From Clostridia bacterium (GTDB lineage Bacteria; Bacillota; Clostridia; Oscillospirales; Acutalibacteraceae), in contig CAAFMR010000181.1 of NCBI GenBank assembly GCA_900764115.1, positions 1 to 6,863 of the forward strand: a stretch of DNA of 6,863 nucleotides. Direction: 5' to 3'. Positions 5,915-6,863 of this stretch are shown here, in pieces (the stretch's first letter is position 1; each line of letters starts with the position of its first letter). The notes beneath the pieces were generated by a model. It did not search any database. It worked only from the letters and a program-made list of their open reading frames with translations, and had not been told where the DNA came from. Both the position numbers and the translations under genes were made by a program.

Positions 5915-5991
5915 CGACGGCACCTCCTTCCAAGCAATTTTTCGTCAAAAAATCCGCTATCCTGACAGGGGATTAAGCGGAAAACAGATAG

Positions 5992-6020
5992 ATATTACCC
6001 TAATTCCGTCGAATTGTCAA
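5992..6020 (-). promoter_or_regulatory. SigmaA-type promoter for the XRE-type gene
   Basis: On the minus strand a perfect TTGACA (6020-6015) and TAATAT (5997-5992) are 17 bp apart. Predicted start near 5985, about 70 nt before the ATG at 5914. The -35 box is covered by an inverted repeat (6012-6028). Confidence 0.6.
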
Positions 6021-6028
6021 GAACAATT
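6012..6028. promoter_or_regulatory. Inverted repeat over the -35 box, candidate operator
   Basis: AATTGT (6012-6017) and ACAATT (6023-6028) form a perfect 6-bp dyad with a 5-bp centre. It covers the -35 box of the XRE gene promoter and touches the candidate -35 box of the phosphatase gene, so one bound dimer could affect both directions. Binding by the XRE protein itself is inference. Confidence 0.4.
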
Positions 6029-6060
6029 TTACAGAAAGTAGATTTTCGTCATTTTATGAC
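6028..6060 (+). promoter_or_regulatory. Possible promoter of the histidine phosphatase gene, with palindrome
   Basis: TTTACA (6028-6033) and TTTTAT (6052-6057) are 18 bp apart, a modest match to sigmaA boxes. A perfect palindrome GTCAT-TTT-ATGAC (6048-6060) covers the -10 position and is a possible regulator site. The start would be near 6064, about 38 nt before the ATG. Other placements in this AT-rich stretch are possible. Confidence 0.3.
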
Positions 6061-6101
6061 AAGAATCCGCCTGTCTTTCGCTGTACAAAAAGGAGAAAAC
6101 T

Positions 6102-6722
6102 ATGAAAACCTACAAAATTCACCTGCTGCGCCACGGGATGACCGAGGCAAACGAAACCGGTCGCTACATCGGCAAGACCGATCTGCCCTTATCCCCGGAG
6201 GGGCTGGCAGCGCTGCTGAAGCTTAAGGAGCGCTACACCTACCCCGGCGCTGTGCGCTTTTTCACCAGCCCCGCCGCCCGCTGCCGACAGACGCTGGAGG
6301 TGTTGTATCCCGGCTGTCAGCCCACCCCGGTGGAGGGGCTGCGGGAATGCGATTTCGGCGAGTGGGAGGGCAAGCGTCTGTCTGAATTAAAGACCGACGA
6401 GCGATTTCTTCAATGGATGGAGGGGCGCACCCGGGATATTCCCGGCGGAGAAAGCGCCGACGCCTTCCGGGAGCGGGTATGCGCCGCCTTTGAGGCGGTG
6501 GTGGATGAGCTGATTCACCGAGGGGAGACCGAGGCGGTCCTCTGTACCCACGGAGGCGTTATCACCCTGTTGATGCAATACTATTCCCTGCCACGGCTGG
6601 AGCCAAAGGATTGTCTCGCCTCCCCCGGGCAAGGATTCACGCTGCGGGTCACCCCCTCCGTTTGGATGAGCGAGCCGCTGGCGGAGGCGCTATGCGTCAT
6701 TCCGTGGGAAAGCAGGGATTAG
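6102..6722 (+). CDS. Histidine phosphatase family protein (phosphoglycerate mutase-like)
   Basis: 206 aa, normal for the single-domain cytoplasmic branch of the family. The catalytic signature LLRHGMTEAN puts the phosphorylated histidine at H11 with R10. FTSPAARCRQT (54-64) supplies the second phosphate-binding arginine, probably R60. ECDFGEWEG (82-90) carries the general acid E82, and CTHGG (148-152) holds the second histidine, H150. All four elements are intact, so the enzyme should be active. The family uses a phosphohistidine intermediate to remove phosphate from small molecules. The nearest functional types by motif are alpha-ribazole phosphatase and broad-specificity phosphatases, but no cobalamin gene is nearby and the substrate cannot be assigned. 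The start follows AGGAG (6091-6095) by 6 nt. The stop codon lies inside a tandem repeat. The gene is divergent from the XRE regulator, which may control it. Confidence 0.93.
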   Translation: MKTYKIHLLRHGMTEANETGRYIGKTDLPLSPEGLAALLKLKERYTYPGAVRFFTSPAARCRQTLEVLYPGCQPTPVEGLRECDFGEWEGKRLSELKTDERFLQWMEGRTRDIPGGESADAFRERVCAAFEAVVDELIHRGETEAVLCTHGGVITLLMQYYSLPRLEPKDCLASPGQGFTLRVTPSVWMSEPLAEALCVIPWESRD

Positions 6723-6744
6723 TCGTTAGAGATTAGTCGTTAGG
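6717..6744. repeat. 14-bp tandem repeat overlapping the phosphatase stop codon
   Basis: GATTAGTCGTTAGA (6717-6730) is followed directly by GATTAGTCGTTAGG (6731-6744), 13 of 14 positions identical. Each unit itself contains TTAG-TCG-TTAG. The last codon and the TAG stop (6720-6722) of the phosphatase gene are made from the first unit, so the repeat abuts the coding end precisely. Confidence 0.85.
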
Positions 6745-6863
6745 GGAAAGGAAAACAGAGAAAAGTGGATACAGAATCGGGGGCGCCGGAACAAAGGCTC
6801 TCTGAAATCTGCATTTTCAAAGCCCCGAAAGCCCGAAAATTGGAAAATACGCCATTTTTTTAA
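6745..6863. other. Non-coding tail, possible weak terminator at the window edge
   Basis: No gene is visible. TGAAAT (about 6802-6807) and a nearby TTTTCA could form a small stem. AAAATTGG (6836-6843) can pair imperfectly with CCATTTTT (6852-6859), 3 bp plus 4 A-T pairs around a mismatch, and runs into seven Ts (6855-6861). This could be a weak terminator for the phosphatase gene, but the stem is poor. Confidence 0.3.

Noticed and set aside
5915..5923. GTG start of the XRE gene at 5923
   Set aside because: It overlaps the AAGGAGG ribosome site (5923-5929), while the ATG at 5914 has ideal spacing.
1..6863. CRISPR array, tRNA/rRNA gene, insertion sequence or defence island
   Set aside because: No regularly spaced repeats, cloverleaf or rRNA signatures, transposase motifs, or terminal inverted repeats were found on either strand.

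Overview
The window looks like chromosomal DNA from a GC-rich member of the Bacillota, most plausibly a gut Clostridia of the Oscillospiraceae/Ruminococcaceae type. The pointers are strong AGGAGG-type ribosome binding sites, near-perfect TTGACA/TATAAT promoters with 17-bp spacers, GC-rich genes separated by AT-rich intergenic stretches, and a large multidomain sugar-binding protein next to a DeoR-type regulator. The assignment is inference; there is no rRNA or marker gene here.

Left part (1-2801). The minus strand carries 815 codons of a very large extracellular solute-binding protein that runs off the left edge. It has a signal peptide, a strikingly acidic linker, two carbohydrate-binding-module-like beta domains, a helical segment, and the N-terminal part of a family 1 sugar-binding domain. 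A 354-bp AT-richer intergenic region separates it from a divergent DeoR-family repressor gene. The region contains two facing promoters whose -10 boxes overlap, two perfect or near-perfect hairpins in the transporter-gene leader, and short GCAAAC repeats on the regulator side. The natural reading is a carbohydrate uptake locus with its local regulator.

Middle part (2802-5207). The DeoR gene ends at a strong intrinsic terminator. Two small multi-pass membrane proteins of unknown function follow on the plus strand (252 and 206 aa). The second has its own consensus promoter overlapping the stop codon of the first, and a leader of about 100 nt that can form alternative hairpins. A terminator in the 51-bp convergent gap is oriented for the minus-strand gene that follows.

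Right part (5219-6863). A minus-strand XRE-type helix-turn-helix protein (231 aa, with an unassigned C-terminal half) is divergent from a plus-strand histidine phosphatase (206 aa). Their shared 187-bp intergenic region holds a good promoter for the XRE gene with an inverted repeat over its -35 box. The phosphatase stop codon lies inside a 14-bp tandem repeat, and the last 119 bp show no gene.

I found no RNA genes, CRISPR array, insertion sequence or defence system. The most unusual items are the overlapping bidirectional promoter, the architecture and apparent lack of a lipid anchor in the binding protein, and the structured leaders.
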